Assembly: GCA_949283255.1 (NCBI GenBank)
Contig: CASDRS010000002.1
Coordinates: forward strand, 62,320-126,319
Length of the DNA: 64,000 bases
Origin: an uncultured bacterium
GTDB taxonomy: Bacteria > Cyanobacteriota > Vampirovibrionia > Gastranaerophilales > Gastranaerophilaceae
Direction of reading: 5' to 3'
Of this stretch, positions 26,969-35,924 are shown piece after piece (position 1 is the first letter of the stretch; each line of letters starts with the position of its first letter). A program made the translations under genes and the position numbers. The notes beneath the pieces were generated by a model. That model was not told the DNA's origin. It saw only the letters and a list, made by a program, of their open reading frames with translations, and made no database searches.

Positions 26969-28333
26969 CTATAATACATGAGCCAAATAAAGGGTAACGA
27001 GAGTAAAATACACCGCCAAACCAACGACATCAATAGTAGTAGCAATAACAGGCCCCGAAGCTATCGCAGGGTCGACCTTAATAGCTTTTAAAGCAAAAGG
27101 CGTAAATGTTCCGATAACAGTAGCCATCATCATATTTATAGCCATAGCAAGCCCTACAACAATTCCTAACCCTGCATTATGCTGCCATCCCCAAGTAACA
27201 AGCATTACAAGCGCACCAAATAATGCTCCGATAGAAGCACCAATGCAAGACTCACGCAAAATATAATGAAGAGCCGAACTTAACGTAACCTGTCCAGTAG
27301 AAAGACCACGAACCATCAACGTAATACTTTGAGTACCAATATTACCGCCCAAACCTGCAAGCAAAGGCATGAAAGTCGCAACAATAGGAATCATTGTGAA
27401 TGTATGGTCAAACCTGTGAGCAACATTTACCGCAATAAATTCACCCAGCAAAGTTATAAATAACCAAGGAGTTCTTGCTCTAATTGCATTTATAATGTTA
27501 CCTGAAAGAATTTCATCCTCATCAACAACCTCAGTCGAAATACCTGAAGATTGGTAAATCTCTTCAGTAGTTTCTTCTTCGAACAAATCATGAACATCAT
27601 CCCAAGTAATCATACCCTTTAACCTGTTATACAAATCCACAACAGGAAGAGCATTGTACTGATATTTCATAAATTCATCAATAATAAAGTCACTATAATC
27701 ATCAACATGGAGCTTAACTATATCAGAAATCATAATATCTTCAACTTTTTGCGTTATCGGTGAAGTTAAAAGTTTTCTAAGCGAAACAACACCTAACAAA
27801 TGATTCTGCTTATCTACAACATATACGTAATAAAGCTCCATATTATCTTCTTCGGCTTTAATACGAATATGATTTAACACATCCTGCACACTCATATCAG
27901 AGTTAACAGTCAAGACTACAGGGTTCATGATACCACCTGCAGTATCCTCATTATAAGTAAGTAATTCTCTTACTTCTTCAGAAAATTTATGCGGAAGTTT
28001 ATCAAGGTAAGTTTCACTCTCATCCTCTTCCATATCACCCAAAACGTCAGCCGCAGCATCGTGAGGCAATTTAGTAAGAATTCGAGAAGCCATTTCCTCA
28101 TCAATATCACCAAGTAGCTCTACCTGAATTTGAGGAGATAAATATTCCATCAAATCAGCAGCTTTTTCTATATCCAAAAGCTTAAAACACTGCAAACGTT
28201 CTTCAGGCTTAAGTTCTTGAAAAATATCAGCCAAATCCGCTTCATGATAACTATTCAACTCTTCTTTCAACTGAACAAGAGTTTCATCATCTATTATTTC
28301 TCTAATTCTTTCAACAATGCTTTGAGTATTCAT
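26969..28333 (-). CDS. mgtE: Magnesium transporter MgtE
   Basis: A 454-aa Mg2+ channel. The N-terminal superhelical domain (about 1-130) carries LHEADLADIFQEL-like acidic repeats and DAAADVLGDMEEDE. Two CBS domains follow (about 135-255; AGGIMNPVVLTV, VVDLYNRLKGMITWDDV). The C-terminal pore domain (about 285-452) has PLLAGLGGNIGTQSITLMVRGL and the last helix pair. The ATG has no ribosome site; a perfect TATAAT on the minus strand ends 9 nt upstream, suggesting a nearly leaderless mRNA. Divergent from argS. Confidence 0.93.
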   Translation of the reverse strand: MNTQSIVERIREIIDDETLVQLKEELNSYHEADLADIFQELKPEERLQCFKLLDIEKAADLMEYLSPQIQVELLGDIDEEMASRILTKLPHDAAADVLGDMEEDESETYLDKLPHKFSEEVRELLTYNEDTAGGIMNPVVLTVNSDMSVQDVLNHIRIKAEEDNMELYYVYVVDKQNHLLGVVSLRKLLTSPITQKVEDIMISDIVKLHVDDYSDFIIDEFMKYQYNALPVVDLYNRLKGMITWDDVHDLFEEETTEEIYQSSGISTEVVDEDEILSGNIINAIRARTPWLFITLLGEFIAVNVAHRFDHTFTMIPIVATFMPLLAGLGGNIGTQSITLMVRGLSTGQVTLSSALHYILRESCIGASIGALFGALVMLVTWGWQHNAGLGIVVGLAMAINMMMATVIGTFTPFALKAIKVDPAIASGPVIATTIDVVGLAVYFTLVTLYLAHVL

Positions 28334-28405
28334 AACACAAATATTATATTACAAACATGGTTTTGTTTATAGTATAATTAATTACACAACAGGAGAAATA
28401 AGAAT

Positions 28406-30118
28406 ATGATCAAAGATTATTTTGTAGATAGTATAGAAAAAGCAATTCAAGAAGCAATAAATGCCGATAAGCTTGGCGAAATGAAAGAGTATAAATCAGG
28501 AACACTTGCAGTTGAAAGGCCTAAAAATCCTGATTTTGGAGACTTTGCAATTAACGTATCATCACTTGCAAAATACGCAAGAATGGCTCCTCCTCAAATT
28601 GCCAACACAATATTGGAATACGTTGATAAGGCTGATAACGAATACACTGTAATCGGAGGTTTTATAAACTTTAAAACAGGCAAAACTCTCCTGAAAGAAG
28701 CTATAAAAGAAATTTTTGTAAAAGATAAAAATTACGGAAAACCTGAAAACGTAAAAACAGAAAAAATATTATTAGAATATGTCTCAGCAAACCCAACAGG
28801 CCCTTTCCACATAGGGCACGGTAGATGGGCTGCTATGGGTTCTGTTCTGGCAAACTTGTTGAAATTCTATGGACACGATGTTTATCAGGAATTTTACATA
28901 AATGATGCCGGCTCACAAATCCAAAAATTAGGCAAATCTCTAGCAATTAGAATTAGACAGGAACTTGGGGAAGATGTAGATTTTCCGACAGACGAAATCG
29001 AGAGAAAAAACTACTACCCTGGGGATTACTTAATTCCTGTTGCAAAAAAATATCTTGAAACTCACAAAGGATTACCTGAAGATATACAAGAGCTTTGTGA
29101 TTTTGCGAAAGCTTATGAAGAAAAAGTTCAACGTGATTTACTTGAAAAATTCAGAGTACATTTTGACAATTTCTACTCTGAATTAACACTTCATAAATCT
29201 GGCAAAGTAGAAGCATGTGTTGAAAAACTTAAGAAAAGCGGAAAAATTTATCAAAAAGACGGTGCAGACTGGTTTAGATCTTCAGATTATGGAGATGACC
29301 AAGACAGAGTAATTAAAAAAGCTGACGGCTCAAATACATACCTGACAGCTGATATTGCATACCATATAGACAAGCTGGAAAGAGGCTTTGACAGATTAAT
29401 AAACATCTGGGGTGCTGATCACCACGGATATGTAGCAAGAGTAAAAGCTTCTATTGAAGCTCTGGGATATGACCCAAATAAACTTGAAGTTTTACTTGGG
29501 CAACTTGTAAACCTTGTAGTTAACGGAAACGAAGTTAGAATGGGCAAACGTAAAAACATGGTTACGCTTGAAGACCTAATCGATGAAGTTGGGGTTGATG
29601 CAACAAGATTCTGGATGAGCATGAGAAATATTGATACAACACTGGATTTTGATATCGAACTTGCAAAAACAAACAGCGACGAAAACCCTGTGTTTTACGT
29701 ACAATATGCACACGCAAGAGCTTGTTCAATATTGAGAAATGCAATAGAAGAAAAGATTAATTCAGAAACAGGCGAAAAAACACCTGCGCCAATGAGTGAA
29801 GATGAATTAAACAAATTAATAAAATCATACGATTCTGAAACAATTCTTCCAACAATAGAAACTGCAAAAAAATTAATACTTAAATTAGAAGAATTCAAGT
29901 CTATGATAAAGACTTCCGCAGAAACAAGACAAGTATACACAATTTGCAGATATGTACAAGAATTGGCCAGTGAATTTCATTCATTCTACAATTCAAACCG
30001 TGTAATCTGTGAAGATAAGCAGCTTATGAATGCAAGAATTGCTCTTATCGTAGCAGTTAAGAAAGTATTAAATAATGCTTTAGACATACTTGGAGTAACT
30101 GCTCCTGAAAGAATGTAA
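28406..30118 (+). CDS. argS: Arginyl-tRNA synthetase
   Basis: A 570-aa class I synthetase. The N-terminal additional domain (about 1-110) contains RPKNPDFGDFAINV. The HIGH motif is in SANPTGPFHIGHGRWAAMG, followed by NDAGSQI. INIWGADHHGYVARVKASI and VRMGKRKNMVTLEDLIDEVG (the KMSK-equivalent loop) are family marks. The C-terminal anticodon-binding helices include FYVQYAHARACSILR. A CAGGAG ribosome site and a TTACAA/TATAAT promoter (28349-28378) precede it. The next plus-strand element is the His leader attenuator. Confidence 0.95.
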   Translation: MIKDYFVDSIEKAIQEAINADKLGEMKEYKSGTLAVERPKNPDFGDFAINVSSLAKYARMAPPQIANTILEYVDKADNEYTVIGGFINFKTGKTLLKEAIKEIFVKDKNYGKPENVKTEKILLEYVSANPTGPFHIGHGRWAAMGSVLANLLKFYGHDVYQEFYINDAGSQIQKLGKSLAIRIRQELGEDVDFPTDEIERKNYYPGDYLIPVAKKYLETHKGLPEDIQELCDFAKAYEEKVQRDLLEKFRVHFDNFYSELTLHKSGKVEACVEKLKKSGKIYQKDGADWFRSSDYGDDQDRVIKKADGSNTYLTADIAYHIDKLERGFDRLINIWGADHHGYVARVKASIEALGYDPNKLEVLLGQLVNLVVNGNEVRMGKRKNMVTLEDLIDEVGVDATRFWMSMRNIDTTLDFDIELAKTNSDENPVFYVQYAHARACSILRNAIEEKINSETGEKTPAPMSEDELNKLIKSYDSETILPTIETAKKLILKLEEFKSMIKTSAETRQVYTICRYVQELASEFHSFYNSNRVICEDKQLMNARIALIVAVKKVLNNALDILGVTAPERM

Positions 30119-30137
30119 ATAATCTTTAATTACACAC

Positions 30138-30166
30138 TTGCAATTTAAAATCTTTATTGTTATATT
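30138..30166 (+). promoter_or_regulatory. Promoter of the His-leader attenuator
   Basis: TTGCAA, 17-nt spacer, TATATT. The predicted start at about 30173 is only a few bases before the leader ATG at 30176, so the leader peptide may be translated from a nearly leaderless mRNA. Confidence 0.65.
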
Positions 30167-30175
30167 GGCATTACA

Positions 30176-30238
30176 ATGATTATATCAAACGTTATAAAAT
30201 TTCATCATCATCACCATTGCAACCTGAAAAGGCTGTAG
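30176..30238 (+). CDS. Histidine-rich leader peptide (20 codons, five consecutive His)
   Basis: The ORF ATG...TAG encodes 20 residues with codons 10-14 reading CAT CAT CAT CAC CAT, followed by Cys-Asn-Leu-Lys-Arg-Leu. This is the layout of a hisL-type leader: a run of regulatory codons just ahead of a sequence that can pair with a downstream arm of an attenuator. A ribosome stalled at the His run leaves 30223-30234 free; a ribosome at the stop codon covers it. The leader overlaps the first attenuator arm. It lies 58 bp after argS and 108 bp before the next gene. Confidence 0.85.
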   Translation: MIISNVIKFHHHHHCNLKRL

Positions 30239-30327
30239 GATTGATGATGCTCAAAAATAATAATTCAATTCGATAAAAAAAGTAGCCTTTTCAGGAAAAT
30301 GAGCAAAAGAGGTTACTTTTTTTTATC
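30223..30327 (+). promoter_or_regulatory. Ribosome-mediated transcription attenuator (antiterminator and terminator)
   Basis: Arm 1 (30223-30234, CCTGAAAAGGCT) is a perfect 12-bp complement of arm 2 (30284-30295). Arm 2 overlaps the 5' side of a terminator hairpin: GATAAAAAAAGTAGCC (30272-30287) pairs with GGTTAC plus eight T and ATC (30311-30327). The two structures share 30284-30287 and exclude each other. With histidine plentiful, the ribosome reaches the stop, masks arm 1, and the U-rich terminator forms. When it stalls at the His codons, arm 1 pairs with arm 2 and the downstream gene is read. Confidence 0.82.
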
Positions 30328-30345
30328 AAATTGGAGACTAGTGAA

Positions 30346-31707
30346 GTGATAAACAGTATAATTTCAGCCATAGGCAATAATAACAGCATCTACCCCCTTC
30401 TCGTAAGAGACTGCGGCATTGAGGTGCCTACAAAAGTTTATAAGACATATCAACAAAATAAAGACGATAAAGAAATCGCCTACTTAGCAACACGTGAAAG
30501 AATTATCGATGAATATTCAACATCAGCTGTATGGTTAGGCGGTATTCCACTTATCGAAAGAGTTGCAAACTACTTAATTAAAAAGAAAAAGTTTAACCCT
30601 GAAGTAAACTTAAAATTATATACAGAAGAAAATGGTGTACAAGGACTTAAGTACAACATAGAAAAGTTCAAAGATATAGCCGGTGCAGAAGAAGCTGTAA
30701 AAGATCTAGAAAAAGTACTTCAAAATAAAGAACAATATAAACGACTTCAAGGAAACAAATTCATTGCCACAATGGCTATACCTATCGCTCTTATGGGATT
30801 TGTAATACCAAAAGCAGTATTCGCACTCACTGCCAGCACAAGAGCTAAAAAAGAAGCTTTAAGAAAACAACGTGAAGCAACTACATTTAACTTACCGGAA
30901 AGAAACGTAGCATTTTCAAGCCGAGATGTCTTTGATAGATTTACTTTAAAAAGACCAAAGACAATTTCATTTAACGGAGGATTTGCAGGAGCAGTATGTA
31001 ACCTCAGAACAGTTGACAAAATGGCTATCACTGACGGCGGATATGCTGTCGGCAGAGTTGCAACAGCAAGAAAGAAAAATGAAAGAATAGATTTGGCATT
31101 CAAGATGCTAGGGATGATGTATTTAAACTTCGTTGCACCAAAACAAATCGAAAAAATTCTTGGTAAAATTTCAAAACAAATATTCAACGTTGATGTGGAT
31201 CTTGACCCGATTATTTTGGGTGACAAAGAGCTTAAACAAGCTATTTTGGACAATACATTGGAACTGCCAAAAAGCAATTCAGCCAAAGACTTACTTGAAT
31301 TTGTCGATAATACAAAAAATTCTAAAACATTATTTGTAAAATATGCTTCTCAATTCAATAAAATAAAATTACTTGATAATGATGTAAGAGACCCAAGAGC
31401 TTATGTTGACATAAAAGATCTTGGTGCATTCCGCGACAGTTTATACAACTTTAGCGAATCAATCAAAAAATTAAAACTAAAAACTAACGTCGGGGGAAAA
31501 GGCTCTGTTGCAAAATTGATAAAGAATTATATATTAAAAGCAAGAGGAGCTAAAACATTCAATATTCTTGCAAATGTTGGCCTTAGCAGCTACTTACTTG
31601 CATGTGTTCTACCTGACTTGCAATTTGCATTCAGAGAATTAGTGACAGGCTCAAAGCTTGAACCGGGACTAATTATTGATGACAAAAATAAGAAAAAGAA
31701 AGCCTAA
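30346..31707 (+). CDS. Unknown membrane-associated protein under His attenuation; contains no histidine
   Basis: A 453-aa protein of unknown function. GTG 30346 is chosen as start because GGAG (30333-30336) lies 9 nt upstream; TTG at 30331 is too close to the terminator. Hydrophobic stretches occur near 140-163, 253-264 and 413-434. A recurring motif, TISFNGGFAG, lies near 206-215. The middle is Lys-rich helix. I find no histidine in the entire sequence, which fits a product needed when histidyl-tRNA is scarce. It is not a his biosynthesis enzyme or a recognisable transporter. It is monocistronic and its stop overlaps the kdsD stop by 4 bp. Confidence 0.75.
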   Translation: MINSIISAIGNNNSIYPLLVRDCGIEVPTKVYKTYQQNKDDKEIAYLATRERIIDEYSTSAVWLGGIPLIERVANYLIKKKKFNPEVNLKLYTEENGVQGLKYNIEKFKDIAGAEEAVKDLEKVLQNKEQYKRLQGNKFIATMAIPIALMGFVIPKAVFALTASTRAKKEALRKQREATTFNLPERNVAFSSRDVFDRFTLKRPKTISFNGGFAGAVCNLRTVDKMAITDGGYAVGRVATARKKNERIDLAFKMLGMMYLNFVAPKQIEKILGKISKQIFNVDVDLDPIILGDKELKQAILDNTLELPKSNSAKDLLEFVDNTKNSKTLFVKYASQFNKIKLLDNDVRDPRAYVDIKDLGAFRDSLYNFSESIKKLKLKTNVGGKGSVAKLIKNYILKARGAKTFNILANVGLSSYLLACVLPDLQFAFRELVTGSKLEPGLIIDDKNKKKKA

Positions 31708-32702
31708 ACAACACCATTATCCAAACAATCGTGAATATGGATAACACCAACAGGCTTGCCATTTTCGACCGCAAAGAGGTTTGTAATTTTCTTGTCATGC
31801 ATGATTTTTACAGCCTCGCTTGCCATAGCGGAAGGAGAAATGACTTTCGGATTATGTGTCATTACATCAACACCCTTCTTATTCAAAATATCGTTTGATA
31901 AGCAGCGTCTTAAGTCACCATCGGTTAATATACCGATAAGCATTCCGTTATTATCAATAAATCCGACACACCCTAATCTTTTTGAAGTCATTTCCAATAA
32001 AACATCATGCATATTAGCATACGCAGGCAAAAGCGGCATATCTTCACCTTTATGCATAAGATCGGACACTTTTTGCAATACAGAACCCAATTTCCCGCCT
32101 GGATGTCTTTGGTTAAATTGTGTTTTAGTAAACCCTTTTCTTTCAATCAAAGCAACGGTCAAAACATCACCTAATACAAGTGTAGCTGTTGTTGATGAAG
32201 TAGGAGCAAGCCCTAAAGGACAAGCCTCTCCACTATCAGGAAGTTTTAAAACAATATCTCCGGCCTTACCAAGAGAGCTTTGAGGATTTTTTGTAATTGC
32301 AATAAGTGGAATTCCAAATCTTTTTGAATAATTTAAAATATCTACGAGCTCCTTAGATTCACCACTGTTGGATATTGCAATAACAACATCATCATTAGTT
32401 ATCATTCCAAGATCACCATGGCTTGCTTCTGCCGGATGAACAAAGAAAGATGGAGTTCCAGTCGAAGCTAAAGACGCAGCTATCTTTTTAGCAATATGTC
32501 CTGATTTACCCATACCTGTTAAAATAACACGCCCTTTAGCATTCTGCATTAAATCAAGAGCCTTGGTTAATGATTCATCCAACTCACTTTCCAAAACTTT
32601 TAATGAACTTATTTCTTTCTCAATAGTATTTTTTGCTGAAATAAGATCACTATTAGATAGTTTATCAACATCTTGTGAAATAGGATTAACTGTCGACATC
32701 AT
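31704..32702 (-). CDS. kdsD: Arabinose-5-phosphate isomerase (KdsD/KpsF)
   Basis: A 332-aa enzyme converting ribulose-5-P to arabinose-5-P, the first step to Kdo. The SIS domain shows VILTGMGKSGHIAKKIAASLASTGTPSFFVHPAEASHGDLGM and ISNSGES. LAPTSSTTATLVLGD and the FNQRHPGGKLG segment are KdsD-specific. Two CBS domains occupy the C-terminal 120 residues. GGAGGG lies 6 nt before the first of two ATGs. It supports Kdo-lipid A synthesis together with lpxK. Confidence 0.95.
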   Translation of the reverse strand: MMSTVNPISQDVDKLSNSDLISAKNTIEKEISSLKVLESELDESLTKALDLMQNAKGRVILTGMGKSGHIAKKIAASLASTGTPSFFVHPAEASHGDLGMITNDDVVIAISNSGESKELVDILNYSKRFGIPLIAITKNPQSSLGKAGDIVLKLPDSGEACPLGLAPTSSTTATLVLGDVLTVALIERKGFTKTQFNQRHPGGKLGSVLQKVSDLMHKGEDMPLLPAYANMHDVLLEMTSKRLGCVGFIDNNGMLIGILTDGDLRRCLSNDILNKKGVDVMTHNPKVISPSAMASEAVKIMHDKKITNLFAVENGKPVGVIHIHDCLDNGVV

Positions 32703-32838
32703 TGAATACCCTCCAACTACTTTTATTATAATTTAACACAAAAAAGTTGCCAATATTTATTTATTAAGTAATATTACCACTAATGACAATTAGCATTTAA
32801 AGTTTCAAAGACAACATAAACGCAAGAAGACTTAGTAT

Positions 32839-34488
32839 CTATTTATCGAAATGCTTAGATATTAAAGTATACTTAACACCACTTTGAACTACATCAAAAG
32901 CTAGAGATTGTTTGATGATATCCATATCTTTATTTCTTATAACTACATAATAATTTGACTCAAGAAGTGGAACAATTCTACTTGTATCAGTTCCGTCATA
33001 TATCAAGACATTTCTGTCACCATAATAATTTAAACTGTACTTGATACCAACATTAAGAGAAGCTAAATTTTTATCTTCTTTCTTTGCAAGCTGAGCAAAA
33101 GCCTTTAAATCATTTTGACCAAATTTATAATCTATATTGAACAAGTGATAAGCTCCAAAAGCAGAGAATAAAATCATAAAGCCAACATAAGTAGCGAATA
33201 ATTTTGCCTTATCATTTTTCCATATAAAATAGAAAGACAACAACCCAACAATAGTAAAGAAAATACAAGTAAAGATCTGAACTTCTTTTACTATATCAAA
33301 CAAAAATGGTGGAAGATAAAACTTAATAAAACATCCTCCAATACCGACAAAAAGGATTAGAGAGCTCAAAAGTATTGACGAAATCTTTAAACCTTTTGAA
33401 AATCCATCTTTATCCCAATATTCTGCCAATAAAACAGCAAAGAAAGGATAAATAGGTAATATATAAGTAACAAGCTTTGAAGAAGAAGCTGTAAAGAATG
33501 CAAAAGTTAGTAACAACCCGATAATACTAAATGCAACAAGCTTCTCACGATTTGAAAGCTTATCAAAAGATACAAACTTTAATTCCTTAAACTTCTTCGC
33601 AATAGCAGGAACAAATGAGAATATCCAAGGGAAAAAGCCCCATAAAATTACAAGGAAATAGTAATAAAACGGACGATTTTTACCCAAATGACCAGACCCG
33701 AGGAATCTTGCAATATGGTGCTTCATAATATATTCGCCGAAGAATAATCCTTTATACTTAAGCAGCATATAAACATGCCAAGGTAAAACTATAGCCAAAA
33801 ATAAACAAATACCTACTAAAAAATATTTTGGTTTAAAAAATTCTCTTAAATTTTTAGCATAAAGCCCTACAAAAAACATTGTTCCAAAAGGAACAACAAA
33901 AGCAGGAATTCCTTTAACCATCATTCCAAGAGCCGAAAAAATATAAAATAACCACCAAAAATATTTTTTATTTTTCTCCTGAACAAAATAAGTCATAAAT
34001 CCGGAGAAGACAGACACTGTAATACAAGAGGTCAATAAGGTGTCTAAAATTGCAACTTTTGCTAATATTAAAAATTCAAGAGTAGTAGCCAAAATACAAA
34101 CTACAGTAAGTGCAAACTTTTTAGAAACAGCTTTTAAAGCCACAAAATAAACAGCAAGGCATCCGATAATAGCCTCAAGTGCAATCGGAATTCTGCCTAT
34201 ACCTTCGCTAACTTTTCCAAATACAGCAAACACAATACTTTCTATCCAAAAATAAAGAGGAGGTTTTTCAAAAAAGTAATTTCCGTTTAAATATAAAGTT
34301 GCAAAATCCTTAGTTCTAAGCATGTGTCTGGACATATCTATATATCTGGTTTCATCGACATCCATCAAATCGTATGCCCACATATTATGGAAAAATAACA
34401 GATATAAGCATACCAATAATACACACGGGATAAAAAATTTTTTATTTTTTATAATAGTTAATATATTTCTCATATTAATAATTATCAA
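32839..34488 (-). CDS. ArnT-like (GT83/PMT) membrane glycosyltransferase
   Basis: A 549-aa integral-membrane protein of the ArnT/PMT family, which moves a sugar from undecaprenyl phosphate to lipid A or another periplasmic acceptor. The first periplasmic loop has the family signature DVDETRYIDMSRHML then NGNYFFEKPPLYFWIESI and GRIPIALEA. Ten or more hydrophobic helices follow, including SSSKLVTYILPIYPFFA. The start is uncertain because no ribosome site is seen before ATG 34488 or 34473. It follows a two-component system by 32 bp, suggesting regulated envelope modification. Confidence 0.85.
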   Translation of the reverse strand: MIIINMRNILTIIKNKKFFIPCVLLVCLYLLFFHNMWAYDLMDVDETRYIDMSRHMLRTKDFATLYLNGNYFFEKPPLYFWIESIVFAVFGKVSEGIGRIPIALEAIIGCLAVYFVALKAVSKKFALTVVCILATTLEFLILAKVAILDTLLTSCITVSVFSGFMTYFVQEKNKKYFWWLFYIFSALGMMVKGIPAFVVPFGTMFFVGLYAKNLREFFKPKYFLVGICLFLAIVLPWHVYMLLKYKGLFFGEYIMKHHIARFLGSGHLGKNRPFYYYFLVILWGFFPWIFSFVPAIAKKFKELKFVSFDKLSNREKLVAFSIIGLLLTFAFFTASSSKLVTYILPIYPFFAVLLAEYWDKDGFSKGLKISSILLSSLILFVGIGGCFIKFYLPPFLFDIVKEVQIFTCIFFTIVGLLSFYFIWKNDKAKLFATYVGFMILFSAFGAYHLFNIDYKFGQNDLKAFAQLAKKEDKNLASLNVGIKYSLNYYGDRNVLIYDGTDTSRIVPLLESNYYVVIRNKDMDIIKQSLAFDVVQSGVKYTLISKHFDK

Positions 34489-34520
34489 AAAAATATATTA
34501 ATTTAATATTAATAAAGTGT

Positions 34521-35924
34521 TTAATTATAATTAAAGTCAGCTGTCGGAAGAGTTAAGGTAAATGTACAACCTTTATTAACAGAGCTATCAAGCTCAATTG
34601 TACCGTTGTGAAGCAGAACAATATTTTTTACTATTGCTAACCCCAATCCTGAACCGCCAAGCTCACGACTTCTGGCTTTATCAACTCGATAAAATCTGTC
34701 AAAAATATGATCAACATCATTTGGAGAGATTCCAACCCCATAATCCTTTATAACTATAACAGCCATATCACCCACATGGCTCATTTTTATATCAATCTGA
34801 GAACTCTTACTATATTTAACAGCATTTACAATCAAATTTGTAATAGCCTGCTCAATCAAAACGATGTCTCCCATAATCTCAACAGGCTCCGCAATATCAA
34901 GGTTAACTTTCATGTTAGCATTCTGCAGCATACTGTTACAAGATATAACAGAGTTTTCTAATGTTGTTTTCAAATCAAATTTAATAAAATTTTTATTTTC
35001 CAACATGCTTAAATCTTCAATCTGCGCAAGACTCAAAATTTGTTGTACAAGATTATTTAAACGGTTGGCATTGTTATCCAAAATATTTACGCACTTATTA
35101 ACCTGTTCCGGATATTTGTCCTTAAATTCTCTCATTATACCGATTGAAGATAAAATGCCGGTGAGCGGGGTTTTAATCTCGTGTGAAATATCCTCAATAA
35201 AACTTTTTCTAAAATCCTCAGTTTTGCGTAAATCTTCAATTTGAGACTTCAACTTTTTAGCCATCTTATAAATAGCAAGTGATAATTGAACCAATGGACC
35301 ACCATTTGGCACAAAAATTTCATTTGAAAAATCACCGTTTGATATTTTAACAGCACTCTGTTGTAAATTGATAAAAGGATTTCTTACCTGATAAAACAAA
35401 TACAACGATAAAATGATAACAATAAGCGAACCAGTTAAAAATGTTATTAAAATATTTCTTTCAGATCTATTTAACAAATCAGCCATTTCATCAATAGGCA
35501 TATATGTTTTCAAGTAATAGACTCGACCTGCAATCGTTACACTTCCAGACTCTTTTACTCTTTTAGCATTCACAGCATTGATATGATAAATTATATCATC
35601 ACGAAAAGGCTCTACCTCAACATATTTATCATTTTTATCAATATTAGATGCAAGCAATTTTTTATTCTCATCAAAAATAGATATTCTGATACTAAGATTT
35701 TTTAAACTTTTATCAACCTCAGAATATTTTCTGTGAGTTATCAAATTATAATTATCGTGAATAAAATCCTCAACTTTTTCTCTTAATTCAAACTGCTCCT
35801 CCCTTAAATAAGAATGAGTAAAAGCAAACATCTGAAACATTAAAAGAGCAACACAAGCAACAACAGTGATACCAATAAGAACAGGAATTATATATACAAA
35901 GCGATAATCAGGCTTTTTAGTCAT
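34521..35924 (-). CDS. Membrane sensor histidine kinase
   Basis: A 467-aa kinase with two transmembrane helices (about 10-32 and 158-178) flanking a roughly 125-aa periplasmic sensor region. A HAMP domain (180-232), the HisKA box FIEDISHEIKTPLTG with phospho-acceptor H248, and an ATPase domain (N box ITNLIVNAVKYS; G boxes DYGVGI and GSGLGLAIV) follow. It directly abuts the response regulator gene (TAG then ATG) and precedes the ArnT-like gene. The periplasmic ligand is not predictable; antimicrobial peptides or cations are suggested only by context. Confidence 0.93.
   Translation of the reverse strand: MTKKPDYRFVYIIPVLIGITVVACVALLMFQMFAFTHSYLREEQFELREKVEDFIHDNYNLITHRKYSEVDKSLKNLSIRISIFDENKKLLASNIDKNDKYVEVEPFRDDIIYHINAVNAKRVKESGSVTIAGRVYYLKTYMPIDEMADLLNRSERNILITFLTGSLIVIILSLYLFYQVRNPFINLQQSAVKISNGDFSNEIFVPNGGPLVQLSLAIYKMAKKLKSQIEDLRKTEDFRKSFIEDISHEIKTPLTGILSSIGIMREFKDKYPEQVNKCVNILDNNANRLNNLVQQILSLAQIEDLSMLENKNFIKFDLKTTLENSVISCNSMLQNANMKVNLDIAEPVEIMGDIVLIEQAITNLIVNAVKYSKSSQIDIKMSHVGDMAVIVIKDYGVGISPNDVDHIFDRFYRVDKARSRELGGSGLGLAIVKNIVLLHNGTIELDSSVNKGCTFTLTLPTADFNYN

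Noticed and set aside
30223-30327. Plain argS terminator
   Set aside because: The hairpin would serve, but its own promoter, five His codons and the second exclusive hairpin are better explained as an attenuator.
30331-30345. TTG 30331 as start of the His-regulated gene
   Set aside because: It is four bases after the terminator and lacks a ribosome site; GTG 30346 has GGAG at correct spacing.
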